Source of the DNA: Candidatus Methanoperedens sp.
GTDB taxonomy: Archaea > Halobacteriota > Methanosarcinia > Methanosarcinales > Methanoperedenaceae
Assembly: GCA_030650845.1 (NCBI GenBank)
Contig: JAUSDC010000021.1
Coordinates: 1 to 47,126, forward strand
DNA: 47,126 nt
Reading direction: 5' to 3'
In this document: in pieces, positions 17,673 through 25,891 of the stretch
Layout: every line of letters starts with the position of its first letter
Position numbering within the stretch: the stretch's first letter is position 1
Notes under the pieces: model-generated
Database searches by the model: none
What the model was told of the DNA's origin: nothing
What the model saw: the letters and a program-made list of their open reading frames with translations, nothing else
Made by a program: the position numbers and the translations under genes

Positions 17673-17795
17673 TTACATTCTTCCGTTTTTTCGGTTTTTG
17701 TCTTGTTCCATAAATTTGGGAGGATTGTATTCATATTTCTGGAACAATCTTTTCCAGATATCCATCCCGAGATCTTCGAACTCGTTTTTATCCAT
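17673..17795 (-). CDS. Possible 40-residue small protein, unknown
   Basis: In the 358-base gap between the PhnP-like and SSB genes, the minus strand carries ATG (17795) to TAA (17673), 40 codons. The peptide is charged and aromatic (MDKNEFEDLGMDIWKRLFQKYEYN, beginning as quoted in part, then PPKFMEQDKNRKNGRM), with a helical first half and basic end, and looks more protein-like than the overlapping longer frame in the other phase. An AT-rich stretch lies ~80 bases upstream. There is no recognisable family, and it could be chance. The rest of the gap (17800-17981) holds AT-rich sequence likely to include the SSB promoter. Confidence 0.3.
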   Translation of the reverse strand: MDKNEFEDLGMDIWKRLFQKYEYNPPKFMEQDKNRKNGRM

Positions 17796-17981
17796 AATTC
17801 CCAACCGTTTTTATGATTCATGCTCATGTATATTAACCTTGCGAAAACAATTTTTTCTCCCATACGGAAAGTATATTAAATACACATACTATATGGAATA
17901 CACTTCTTCTAACTCAAGGAACAGGTGAAATTCCATCTGGGAAATGGTCGAGGAAAGTTAAAAGTCAAATAAGGAATTATC

Positions 17982-18572
17982 ATGGAAGAAACGCCCACAG
18001 CTACAAATTTTAATATAAATGACCTGAATGAAAACTCAAAAAATGTTAATGCCACCATAAAAGTTATTGAAATTGGTGAGACAAAGGATATACCCTCAAG
18101 GTTCGGAGATAAACGGGTTTGTGAAGTTAAAGTCGCAGACGCATCAGGAAGTATTCTGTTATCCTTATGGGATGACCAGATCGGAAAGATCGCAGTTGGC
18201 GATACCCTATCTATCCAGAACGGTTACATTTCTATTGTCAGGAACTCGATGAGATTGAATATTGGTAAATATGGAAAGATGCTCCTATCCGAAGAGCCAC
18301 TTACTGAAGTAAATACCGAAAACAATGTTTCCGACAGGCACGTTGACCAGCCAGAAAGACCCAGGCGCACTGGATACGGCGGAGGCGGCAGCAGCGGAGG
18401 CAGTAGCGGTGGAAGCGGTGGATATGGCAGTATGTACGGGAGCGGCGGCGGAGGTGGCGGTTTCAGACGCAGTGGATATGGCGGCGGCAGCAGCGGAGGC
18501 GGTGGCGGTAGCGGTGGCGGACGCAGGGATTCTCGCGGCGGCGACAAGAGAGGCGGCAGAGGAAGAAGGTAA
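17982..18572 (+). CDS. OB-fold single-stranded DNA-binding protein with Gly-rich tail
   Basis: A 196-residue protein. Residues ~20-110 form one OB fold similar to Sulfolobus SSB and human SOSS-B/hSSB1: 'ATIKVIEIGETKDIPSRFG', 'VCEVKVADASGSILLSLWDDQ', 'GDTLSIQNGYISIVRNSMRLNIG'. Residues ~125-196 are a Gly/Ser-rich, Arg/Tyr-punctuated low-complexity tail ending RGGRGRR, comparable to the disordered RGG tails of SSB and RNA-binding proteins. The tail probably mediates partner binding or condensate behaviour, by analogy only. Long forward and reverse alternative frames over the tail arise from its GGC/GGT codon repeats and are not genes. A second ssDNA-binding system (RPA) is encoded at 39885-42108. 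Confidence 0.87.
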   Translation: MEETPTATNFNINDLNENSKNVNATIKVIEIGETKDIPSRFGDKRVCEVKVADASGSILLSLWDDQIGKIAVGDTLSIQNGYISIVRNSMRLNIGKYGKMLLSEEPLTEVNTENNVSDRHVDQPERPRRTGYGGGGSSGGSSGGSGGYGSMYGSGGGGGGFRRSGYGGGSSGGGGGSGGGRRDSRGGDKRGGRGRR

Positions 18573-18635
18573 TTTACCTTCTACTTTTATTTTTTATTAA
18601 TACTTTTTATAGTCATCAGTCGTAACAGTCATTTA

Positions 18636-19520
18636 ATGCTGGAAAATATTCCGGATACATTTCTTAACACCACGAGCAAGGAATTTCGGGTTCTTATCGC
18701 CATAGAGAACAAGATGAAGTTCTACGAATGGGTGCCCATAGATGAGATCGTCAGTTTTACAAAATTCAATATCAAAGAAGCCGGTCGTATCCTTTCTACC
18801 CTGGCAGAGAAAAAACTGATACATAGAAATGTCGCAACGTATGAAGGATACAGGATATACTTTGAAGCTTACTACCTGCTTGCGCTAAAAGCGCTTGTGG
18901 AGCGTGGTTCTGTCAATGCGATAGGGGATCTTATTGGAGTTGGGAAAGAATCACGGGTTTACTCGGCTGAGGGTGGGCTCACCGACAGGGAAGTTGTCAT
19001 AAAGTTCCACACCGAAGGTAAGGCGAGTTTCAAAAAGGTCAGGATAAAAAGAGAGCATATTGAAGATCGAAAACATCTGTCCTGGCTTTATGCTTCACGC
19101 CTTGCTGCAAAAAGAGAGTACGATGTCCTGAAACTCCTGTATCCAGTGGTCACAGTTCCTGAGCCCATCGATCATAATAGGAATGCAATTGTGATGGCGG
19201 TCATGAAAGGACAGGCGCTTGCACATACAAAGGTGAACGAACCAGAATGGTATCTTGATGAAATACTTGCACAGGTGAAAAATGCGGCACAACTCGGGAT
19301 AATCCACGGGGACCTGAGTGAGTTCAATATATTCGTCAATCCGCATGGATGCGAAATATTCGATTGGCCACAGTACGTTACCTTCTTACACCCAAATGCA
19401 AATGAGTTGCTTGACAGGGATATTGACAACGTTTTGACTTTCTTTAAGAAAAAATACAGGATAAATAGAGATATCGAAGAGGTGCGCAATAGTATAATAG
19501 AATCATGCCAGAAAAAGTGA
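18636..19520 (+). CDS. rio2: RIO2-type serine kinase/ATPase
   Basis: A 294-residue atypical protein kinase. Residues 1-~85 are the RIO2-specific winged helix. The kinase domain has a nucleotide loop 'GVGKESRVYSA' (101-111), ATP-binding lysine K123 ('VIKFH'), the catalytic loop 'IIHGDLSEFNIFV' (D226) and the metal-binding 'FDWPQYV' (D243). RIO2 acts in the maturation of the small ribosomal subunit and is conserved across archaea and eukaryotes. Its length matches archaeal RIO2 (~280-300). The stop overlaps the start of the DUF460 gene by 16 bases, which implies cotranscription. Confidence 0.95.
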   Translation: MLENIPDTFLNTTSKEFRVLIAIENKMKFYEWVPIDEIVSFTKFNIKEAGRILSTLAEKKLIHRNVATYEGYRIYFEAYYLLALKALVERGSVNAIGDLIGVGKESRVYSAEGGLTDREVVIKFHTEGKASFKKVRIKREHIEDRKHLSWLYASRLAAKREYDVLKLLYPVVTVPEPIDHNRNAIVMAVMKGQALAHTKVNEPEWYLDEILAQVKNAAQLGIIHGDLSEFNIFVNPHGCEIFDWPQYVTFLHPNANELLDRDIDNVLTFFKKKYRINRDIEEVRNSIIESCQKK

Positions 19521-21481
19521 TCTTCGGAGTGGATATCGCAAGAGGCTCTTCAAGGGCAAGGGAAAAACCTGCATATGCAGTTGTGGTTTTAAAAGATGGA
19601 ATGGCACAGCATCACCATATGGTCAGCCTCCATAAAATCCTGAGGATGGCATGGAAAGAAAAACCGCAGTTTATCGCCATCGATAACATCTATGAACTTG
19701 CGTCTGACAGGCGGTCACTTGTCTCAATGCTTTCGAAATTACCCCACGAAACAAAACTCGTTCAGGTTACAGGAGGGGAACATCCTGAACCTCTTGTAAA
19801 ACTTGCAAGGGAACACGGGATCACGTTTGATAGATTCGATCCTGGCGCTGAGGCGCTTGCATGCGCACAGCTTGTGCAAATGGGTATTGGTCATGAGGTT
19901 TCTGCTTTTGAGGATAAAACTATGATCAAAGTAAGCAGGGGGCGCTCTCCGGGAAGGGGCGGGTGGAGCCAGAACAGGTACAGGCGCAAGATACATGGGT
20001 TTGTCAGGCAGAGGGCGCGCGAAATAGAAGCCTATCTGAATGAACAGTCAAAGCTTCGCGGATTCACATACACTTCGAACGTGGCTGAAAGGTTTGGAGG
20101 GTACTCAAAAGCTGAGTTCTTTGTTAACGCGCCCAGAAGTATGGTTCATGTAAGTTCAGGCAGGTATGGGGACGTGCAGGTGAGCGCAAACAGCATTGAA
20201 CGTGATGCGCTTATCTTTAAACCTATCACGACGAGGAAACGGGATTACATCATTGTGGGGATAGACCCTGGAACAACTACTGCGGTAGCTGTGCTCACAC
20301 TTACTGGGGAACTGCGAAAATTGCACAGTTCAAGGACGATATCCATCCCCGAAGTTATTGAGATGATCTCAGAAGAAGGAAGACCTCTTATCATTGCAAG
20401 CGATGTGTTCCCCACGCCCAATGCTGTTGAAAAGATCAGGCGGGCATTCAATGCAGTTCTCGGGACGCCTGAGGAATTGATCTCCACAGGGGACAAGATA
20501 GAATTTGCCAAACCCTACGAGTATTCAAATGCCCATGAACGCGATGCTATTGCTGCTGCTGCATCAGTTTATCGAAGGAACAGGAACAAGTTCGATCAGA
20601 TAAAGAGAAAAATTCCTGCCGGAGTGGATGCTGATGAGGCGATAGCGCAGGTTGTTAGAGGAAGATCAGTTGATGCTGTGATCTCAACACTTTTAAAGAA
20701 AGATGAAAAAGAACCAGCCAGTGAAACAGCAAGAGAGAGGGTGGGCGATGAAGTTTTTCACCTCAGGGAATCCCTCCATAGAAATGAAGAAAGCCTCCGT
20801 GACATGAAAAGATACCAGGAAGAGCTGAAGAAAAAACTCGATATGAAGGATGATAAGATAAGAGAGATTGAGAAAATTATTAGCAGGCAGCGCGATAGGG
20901 TATATAAAGAATTCAAAAAAGAAAAAGAATTCAGGATACGTGATAAGGAGATAATCTTCCTTCGAAGCAAGGTTTCAGAAAGCGGTAAACGCATAGCGTC
21001 CCTGAATGAAAGGATACATAACCTGAAGAACGTGCGCAGGCTTGAGATGAGCGGGAGGCTCCTGCCTGTAAAGATAATACAGGCTTTTACTAAGGACAGC
21101 ATTCAGAAGACCAGGGAGCAGTTCGGAATAAAGAAGGATGATATTATTCTTCTAAAGGATGCAAGCGGCGGAGGTGCAATGACGGCCAGAATGATAGCAG
21201 ACTCAGGAGTTCGTGCTGTTATCATTTGCAATGATATGTCTCATGCTGCAAAGGAGGAACTGTTCAAGCTGAACGTGCCTGTGCTTATGGCAAAGGAGGT
21301 GAAGATCAAATTCGATCCTGACGAGGAGATCGCGGTCATTGACCCGGGTGATATCAGTAACGCGATCGATGAATGGAATGTGAAGGCAGAGGAGAGAAGG
21401 AAACAGGAGAAGGAGGAGTGGCTCGCGTCGCTGGTGGATGAGTACAGGAGTGAGAGAAGAAAGGAGATCAAAAAGTTTTAA
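19505..21481 (+). CDS. DUF460 protein with two RNase-H-like domains and a coiled coil
   Basis: A 658-residue archaeal DUF460 family protein of unknown function. An N-terminal ribonuclease-H-like segment starts 'VIFGVDIARGSSRAREKPAYAVVVL' (quoted in part; residues ~5-30). A second such fold lies at ~250-375 ('IIVGIDPGTTTAVAVL' ... 'HERDAIAAAASVYRR'), with acidic residues that could bind metal. A long charged coiled coil spans ~410-530. The C-terminal ~120 residues form an alpha/beta domain ('LLKDASGGGAMTARMIADSGVRAVIICND'). Linkage with rio2 suggests a role in RNA or ribosome biology. Pairing of RuvC/RNase H folds with a coiled coil would also suit a nucleic-acid nuclease. Both are inference. 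Confidence 0.85.
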   Translation: MPEKVIFGVDIARGSSRAREKPAYAVVVLKDGMAQHHHMVSLHKILRMAWKEKPQFIAIDNIYELASDRRSLVSMLSKLPHETKLVQVTGGEHPEPLVKLAREHGITFDRFDPGAEALACAQLVQMGIGHEVSAFEDKTMIKVSRGRSPGRGGWSQNRYRRKIHGFVRQRAREIEAYLNEQSKLRGFTYTSNVAERFGGYSKAEFFVNAPRSMVHVSSGRYGDVQVSANSIERDALIFKPITTRKRDYIIVGIDPGTTTAVAVLTLTGELRKLHSSRTISIPEVIEMISEEGRPLIIASDVFPTPNAVEKIRRAFNAVLGTPEELISTGDKIEFAKPYEYSNAHERDAIAAAASVYRRNRNKFDQIKRKIPAGVDADEAIAQVVRGRSVDAVISTLLKKDEKEPASETARERVGDEVFHLRESLHRNEESLRDMKRYQEELKKKLDMKDDKIREIEKIISRQRDRVYKEFKKEKEFRIRDKEIIFLRSKVSESGKRIASLNERIHNLKNVRRLEMSGRLLPVKIIQAFTKDSIQKTREQFGIKKDDIILLKDASGGGAMTARMIADSGVRAVIICNDMSHAAKEELFKLNVPVLMAKEVKIKFDPDEEIAVIDPGDISNAIDEWNVKAEERRKQEKEEWLASLVDEYRSERRKEIKKF

Positions 21482-21511
21482 CGGAAAAATTAAGGTATAT
21501 GTCCAGCGTTT

Positions 21512-21859
21512 TCAAAGTAACTTCAGATGCCCGGTTATCCGGTCCAGTTCACCGACTTCTGCAGGTCCTATCCCAAGTACAGTAACCGTTCCGGGTGGAA
21601 CTTCCGTTAGCCCTGCATCCTGGATAAGCGCTGTCGAAAGGCGCTGCTTTCTTGCCAATTCTTTTAGTTCGAATAAGTCCTGGAGAGATGGGACCCTGAG
21701 CACGACTTTCTTTTGTCCCCCTTCTTTCCAAGCTTCATAGGTATTTCGATCTGCAAATTCAGATGCAGATACAGCGGCATGTGCCACCTGGACTGCGAGC
21801 TTTCCTTTTGAAAGCTTGAGGTCGTCCCGCACTACAATGACCTGTTTATATTCTGCCAT
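21512..21859 (-). CDS. pth2: Peptidyl-tRNA hydrolase, Pth2 family
   Basis: A 115-residue Pth2, the archaeal/eukaryal enzyme that frees tRNA from stalled peptidyl-tRNA. Family marks: '[27 protein letters not shown]' (N-terminal strand and helix with the catalytic Lys and His region, quoted in part), '[15 protein letters not shown]', '[21 protein letters not shown]'. The length is normal (115-120). It follows a small barrel-like gene by 12 bases and is convergent with DUF460. Confidence 0.95.
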   Translation of the reverse strand: MAEYKQVIVVRDDLKLSKGKLAVQVAHAAVSASEFADRNTYEAWKEGGQKKVVLRVPSLQDLFELKELARKQRLSTALIQDAGLTEVPPGTVTVLGIGPAEVGELDRITGHLKLL

Positions 21860-21871
21860 ACGAAAAAAGCT

Positions 21872-22222
21872 CTATTGAGGCGGCTGGATGTCTAGGATCA
21901 TCATTCCGTTATTGTCAAATTTCAGAGTGTCCCTTTTTTCAGACCATTCTTTTCCAAACTTAAGTGATTCGTCCATATCAAAACCACCCAGAGCAATGAA
22001 ATCAGTGTTCGCTGTGATCTTATCAACAGGGATAGCCATGTAGTTATCTTTGCTTTTAACAACGATCCTGTTATTTTCAAGTGCAACGCTCTCGCCTATT
22101 TCAAAGCCGTTTTGCTTCACGAATTTCCCGGTATATTCCCTGGCGTCAAGCTTTTTTTCTTTCTGAGGGTTGTCCTGATTTTTATTTCTGAAAAATCCTG
22201 ATATCCTGCTTATGATTGACAT
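21872..22222 (-). CDS. Small beta-rich protein, PRC-barrel-like, function unknown
   Basis: A 116-residue protein. A short N-terminal helix (MSIISRISGFF) is followed by a Lys/Gln/Asn-rich linker (~13-28) and a beta-rich domain with alternating strands ('GKFVKQNGFEIGESVALENNRIVVKS', 'NYMAIPVDKITANTDFIALGGF', quoted in part). This layout recalls PRC-barrel-like or DUF5749-type small barrels of Methanosarcinales, but the match is by impression only. It lies 12 bases upstream of pth2 and 35 bases downstream of the helicase, in the same run. Confidence 0.6.
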   Translation of the reverse strand: MSIISRISGFFRNKNQDNPQKEKKLDAREYTGKFVKQNGFEIGESVALENNRIVVKSKDNYMAIPVDKITANTDFIALGGFDMDESLKFGKEWSEKRDTLKFDNNGMMILDIQPPQ

Positions 22223-22257
22223 TTATCTAACTATTGTTTTACTGAAATAAATACTAT

Positions 22258-24708
22258 TCACCCCTCCATCTTTTCCCTGAGCTCTCGCGCCTTACTTCTT
22301 AACTCATTCTTTCCGTATATCCCTGAGATCAATTCCACTGCCTCAAGAGCCCTTGCAGCCTGGTCAAGATAGTTGAGCACATCCCCGCCATAAGCATATA
22401 CTCCGTACTGATCCGTAAGCTCTCCAATAATTTTTTCAGGCGACAGACCTTCGGCACAAAGATCAATGACACGCGACGAGAATTTCTTTTGTGCGCATCC
22501 GCAATATGGTGAGTCTTTGCACCTGCATGCCATGAACTCGCGAGCAAAGTCAAGCATTGTCCGTTTCACGTTCTCTTTTAGCTTTGACATCCCATCTGCT
22601 GAGAATACGATATCAAGTCCTGCTCCAAAGACCCTGGTGGGAAGATCCGTTCCAAGTGCAGCAGACAACTGTGAAGCGTACCTGAAAAATACTGCCTCAA
22701 GCGTAGACAATTCAGTAACAATGTCTACCGGGTCGCGCCCTTCAAGCACCGCGCTTTTTATGAGAAAGGTCTGCTCAACGCTCAGGAAATGCGATGCAAC
22801 GATGCGACCAAGAGCTGTTGGCGAGTAGCCAGCATTTGTTTTTTCAATAAATCCGTATTCTCTGAGTTTACCGAGCAGGTGCCCGAGGTCACCTTCACCA
22901 AGAAGAAATTCATTCAGCATTTTTATTTCATCAAGCGTGCGGGCGACAATAATATTGGAGAGCGTTTCCTCAAGCAGTTCGTCATCCCCGTAGTCCACGC
23001 CGAAGTGCTCCAATGTCCCTCTCAACAGCCCGAAAGCGATCTCGTCCTCTGTATCGCCTTTCCCGAATCTCTTCTCAGGGTCAGCCAGCAGCACGACTAT
23101 GCCAAGGTCATGGTAATCAGGTCTCCCTGCGCGCCCCAGCATCTGCTGGAACTCGCGCACCGTGAGCCACTCGATGCCCATGGCAAGTGATTCAAATATC
23201 ACCTGTGAAGCGGGAAAGTCAACACCAGCAGCAAGCGCTGCAGTTGTCACAACAACGGGCAGTTCCCCTTTCCCGAATTTCTCTTCAACCTTCTGTCTCT
23301 CATGATACGAAAGTCCGGCATGGTAGGGCATTGCTTTTATCAAAAGCCCCTTTGCGAGCACTTCGCAGTTGCGGCGCGAGTTGGTGAACACGATGGTCTG
23401 CCCACGGAATCCTTTGGAGGACTTCTTATCATATTCCTGTTGCGCAAGTTTTTCTATCAGCCGCTTTTTTTCATATTCTGGCGCGAATATGAGGTGGCGC
23501 TCTATGGGTACGGGTCTTTCCTCGAACTCGATGAGTGCTGCGCCCAGTTTATCTGCAAGCCACTGCGGTTTTCCAACAGTGGCTGAGAGATAGATGAACT
23601 GCGCATTCGGAGCGATGAACTTGAGGCGCGCGATAAGACCGTCCAGCCTGTGTCCGCGCTCTTTATCTTCGAGCATGTGAACTTCGTCTATTACCACTGT
23701 GCCAACATTCCCGAGCGCATTTTTGTTACCCGACCTGATAACAAAGTCCAATCCTTCGTACGTCCCCACAATGATATCTGAAGAAAGCGTTGTGCGAATG
23801 CCTCTTGAATCTTTTATGATGCGGCTTGTTCCCACGCGCAGAGACGTGGCTGCAACGGATGAATACCGCTTCGTGAAATCCCCGTACTTCTGGTTCGCAA
23901 GCGCAACGAGAGGGACAAGATATAACATCTTTCCCCTGCAACCAAGGATATTCTGTATGCCCGCAAGCTCCCCGACAAGCGTTTTTCCCGTAGCGGTCGC
24001 AGAGACTATTAGCTGGTTCTTTCCCTCAAGCAGTCCAGCCTTTACCGAGAGCGCCTGAACTGGCAGGAGTTCATCGAGCCGGGTGAGGAGAATATTCTTG
24101 AGTTCAGGATGAAGGGGCAGGTCTTTTACCCTGATGTGGCTTTCAACCTTGCTTGCTTCCATGGTATCGTATCGTGTCAGCCCCGAATCAAGTTTATCAG
24201 GACTGAGCATCGCCAGCACTTTGTCAAGGTTCCCTGTTGCGAGCAATATCTTCACTAGGCGTTCCTGACCGTGTTTTCCGATCTTGAGCGATCTTGCTTC
24301 CCGCAACAGTTCCTTTGTAGCGCACTCCTGGCAGATATGCTCATTATGGAAGCGGATGGGATCGTTGTTGAGCAGGGTATATCTGCCTGCGTTTATGCAA
24401 AGGCGGCACGGGTTCGTGTATCCGTAATCCAGTTGATACGCTGTAAGCAGTTCCTTGAATCCTGCCTCAGATTCCTCGTCCCCCTCTGCGATAAGTATCC
24501 TATCAGCAAGGCGCAGGAGTTCTATGAGTTCCTCTGGCGCCCTGAAGTCTTCCTTTTCGCCCTGCCGTATCCTGAATTTTCCCACGCGTGCGCCTTTTGG
24601 GGTGTGCTTGAGGATCAGGGTGCCCTGGAAGGATGGCTCCTTTGCGTTGTCTTTGATGGGGAGAACGAGGAGCTTTGACTTCTGGGGGTGGATGATGACG
24701 TGGAGCAT
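22258..24708 (-). CDS. Ski2-like DEAD/DEAH-box helicase with zinc-binding N-terminal domain
   Basis: An 816-residue superfamily-2 helicase of an archaeal Ski2-like group (DUF5814 type). The N-terminal ~190 residues include a zinc-ribbon-like set C101/C104 and C126/C129. Motif I is 'SATATGKT' (236-243), motif II DEVH (341-344), motif III 'LSATVGKP' and motif VI 'QMLGRAGRPDY'. A C-terminal cysteine cluster 'CRCKDSPYCGCAQ' (~720-732) may bind another metal. Relatives act on branched DNA (Hel308) or structured RNA (Ski2/Mtr4); which applies here cannot be told. The ODC-like gene's stop codon directly abuts this start, with no gap. Confidence 0.88.
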   Translation of the reverse strand: MLHVIIHPQKSKLLVLPIKDNAKEPSFQGTLILKHTPKGARVGKFRIRQGEKEDFRAPEELIELLRLADRILIAEGDEESEAGFKELLTAYQLDYGYTNPCRLCINAGRYTLLNNDPIRFHNEHICQECATKELLREARSLKIGKHGQERLVKILLATGNLDKVLAMLSPDKLDSGLTRYDTMEASKVESHIRVKDLPLHPELKNILLTRLDELLPVQALSVKAGLLEGKNQLIVSATATGKTLVGELAGIQNILGCRGKMLYLVPLVALANQKYGDFTKRYSSVAATSLRVGTSRIIKDSRGIRTTLSSDIIVGTYEGLDFVIRSGNKNALGNVGTVVIDEVHMLEDKERGHRLDGLIARLKFIAPNAQFIYLSATVGKPQWLADKLGAALIEFEERPVPIERHLIFAPEYEKKRLIEKLAQQEYDKKSSKGFRGQTIVFTNSRRNCEVLAKGLLIKAMPYHAGLSYHERQKVEEKFGKGELPVVVTTAALAAGVDFPASQVIFESLAMGIEWLTVREFQQMLGRAGRPDYHDLGIVVLLADPEKRFGKGDTEDEIAFGLLRGTLEHFGVDYGDDELLEETLSNIIVARTLDEIKMLNEFLLGEGDLGHLLGKLREYGFIEKTNAGYSPTALGRIVASHFLSVEQTFLIKSAVLEGRDPVDIVTELSTLEAVFFRYASQLSAALGTDLPTRVFGAGLDIVFSADGMSKLKENVKRTMLDFAREFMACRCKDSPYCGCAQKKFSSRVIDLCAEGLSPEKIIGELTDQYGVYAYGGDVLNYLDQAARALEAVELISGIYGKNELRSKARELREKMEG

Positions 24709-25887
24709 TTATTTATTCAAATGTACCACTTTTGGAGGCGGAAAACCGTTAAAATAGGTGGTTGAAGCGATCGTATATGCGCCAATTTTTTCAGCATAAA
24801 GCAAATCGTCAATTTGCAGATCATCAGGCAGCTCATCAGCCAGGGAAATCGTGTCGAAAGCGTCGCACGTGGGACCAAACGTAGCGCAAACTTTTTTCAC
24901 TCCGTTCTTTATGGAATGTAGCGGATAATGCTGATGATCAAAAACCTGTCCAGAAAAAGTATGATAAACGCCGTCGTTCAGATAATAGCATGTTTTTCCA
25001 TCACGAACAGCTTTACCAATAATTTTCGTGACCAAAGTGCATGCCGTCGCCACAATAAATCGTCCCGGCTCGGCGATGACCTGAATATCCTCATTGGGAA
25101 ACATTCGCTTTATTTCCGAATTCAATATTTCAGAAAGGGCTGAAAAAGATTTTACATCTGGCGTGTACTTTACAGGAAAGCCGCCGCCAATATCCAGGAT
25201 CTTTCTTCTTTTGCCTTCTTTGTCAATAAACCCAATTTGATAATTTCTCAATTCAGCTTCCTTGAAAATTGAGGAGGCGAAATTCAAAGCCTGCGAATAG
25301 TTATCAAAATTATTGCACTGGCTTCCGACGTGGAAACTGATGCCTTCAACTCCCAGTCCCAGATTCACAGCTTCAGAGATCAGATCAACCGCTTCTCCAG
25401 GGTGGGCTCCAAATTTTGAAGAAAGCTCAACCATAGAACCGGTATTTGGCACGCGGATCCTCAAAACCAGACCAACATCAGGAGCATGTTTTTTTATCTT
25501 TTTTAATTCTTCAACATTGTCAAAAGTAACTAATATTTTGTATTCATTTAACTTGGCCAGGACCTCGGCAGGCTTGATTGTATTTGCATAAATAATTTTA
25601 TCCCAGATAAAATCTTGCCGTTCTTTTTGTGGAAAATGTTTGATATTATCATGAACCAGCATAAATTCAGGAAAAGATGCAACATCAAAACTTGCACCCA
25701 TATTATACATGGTTTTGATAATTTCAGGATTGGAATTTGCCTTGACAGCAAAATATGCCTGAACATCCGGCAATTTTTCTCTGAATTCACGATAATTCTC
25801 CCTGATCTTTTCATGATCTATAATAAAAACCGGAGTTCCGTGTTCTTCGGCAATCTTTGTTAACTGCTTTTTTTGTTTCTCGATCAT
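24709..25887 (-). CDS. PLP-dependent decarboxylase, ornithine decarboxylase-like (fold type III)
   Basis: A 392-residue alanine-racemase-fold decarboxylase. The PLP lysine is in 'YFAVKANSNP' (K49). 'SFHVGSQC', 'DIGGGFPVKY', 'AEPGRFIVATA' and the second-subunit catalytic motif 'GPTCDAFDTIS' follow. This last motif is the ODC/lysine decarboxylase type with the catalytic Cys and Asp. Likely reaction: ornithine to putrescine. Archaea usually make putrescine from arginine via agmatine, so this bacterial/eukaryal-type enzyme stands out. It is 4 bases downstream of a homospermidine synthase gene, which uses putrescine. Carboxynorspermidine or lysine decarboxylase are alternatives. Base composition looks AT-richer than that of the helicase next door. 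Confidence 0.82.
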   Translation of the reverse strand: MIEKQKKQLTKIAEEHGTPVFIIDHEKIRENYREFREKLPDVQAYFAVKANSNPEIIKTMYNMGASFDVASFPEFMLVHDNIKHFPQKERQDFIWDKIIYANTIKPAEVLAKLNEYKILVTFDNVEELKKIKKHAPDVGLVLRIRVPNTGSMVELSSKFGAHPGEAVDLISEAVNLGLGVEGISFHVGSQCNNFDNYSQALNFASSIFKEAELRNYQIGFIDKEGKRRKILDIGGGFPVKYTPDVKSFSALSEILNSEIKRMFPNEDIQVIAEPGRFIVATACTLVTKIIGKAVRDGKTCYYLNDGVYHTFSGQVFDHQHYPLHSIKNGVKKVCATFGPTCDAFDTISLADELPDDLQIDDLLYAEKIGAYTIASTTYFNGFPPPKVVHLNK

Positions 25888-25891
25888 TGTT

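Noticed and set aside
18361-18560. Possible CRISPR or tandem repeat in the GGC-rich region
   Set aside because: The periodicity comes from Gly codons in one protein; there are no spacers or conserved repeat units.
18325-18600. Ala/Glu-rich frame and Pro-rich reverse frame over the SSB tail
   Set aside because: Both are by-products of the GGC/GGT-rich codons of the RGG tail.
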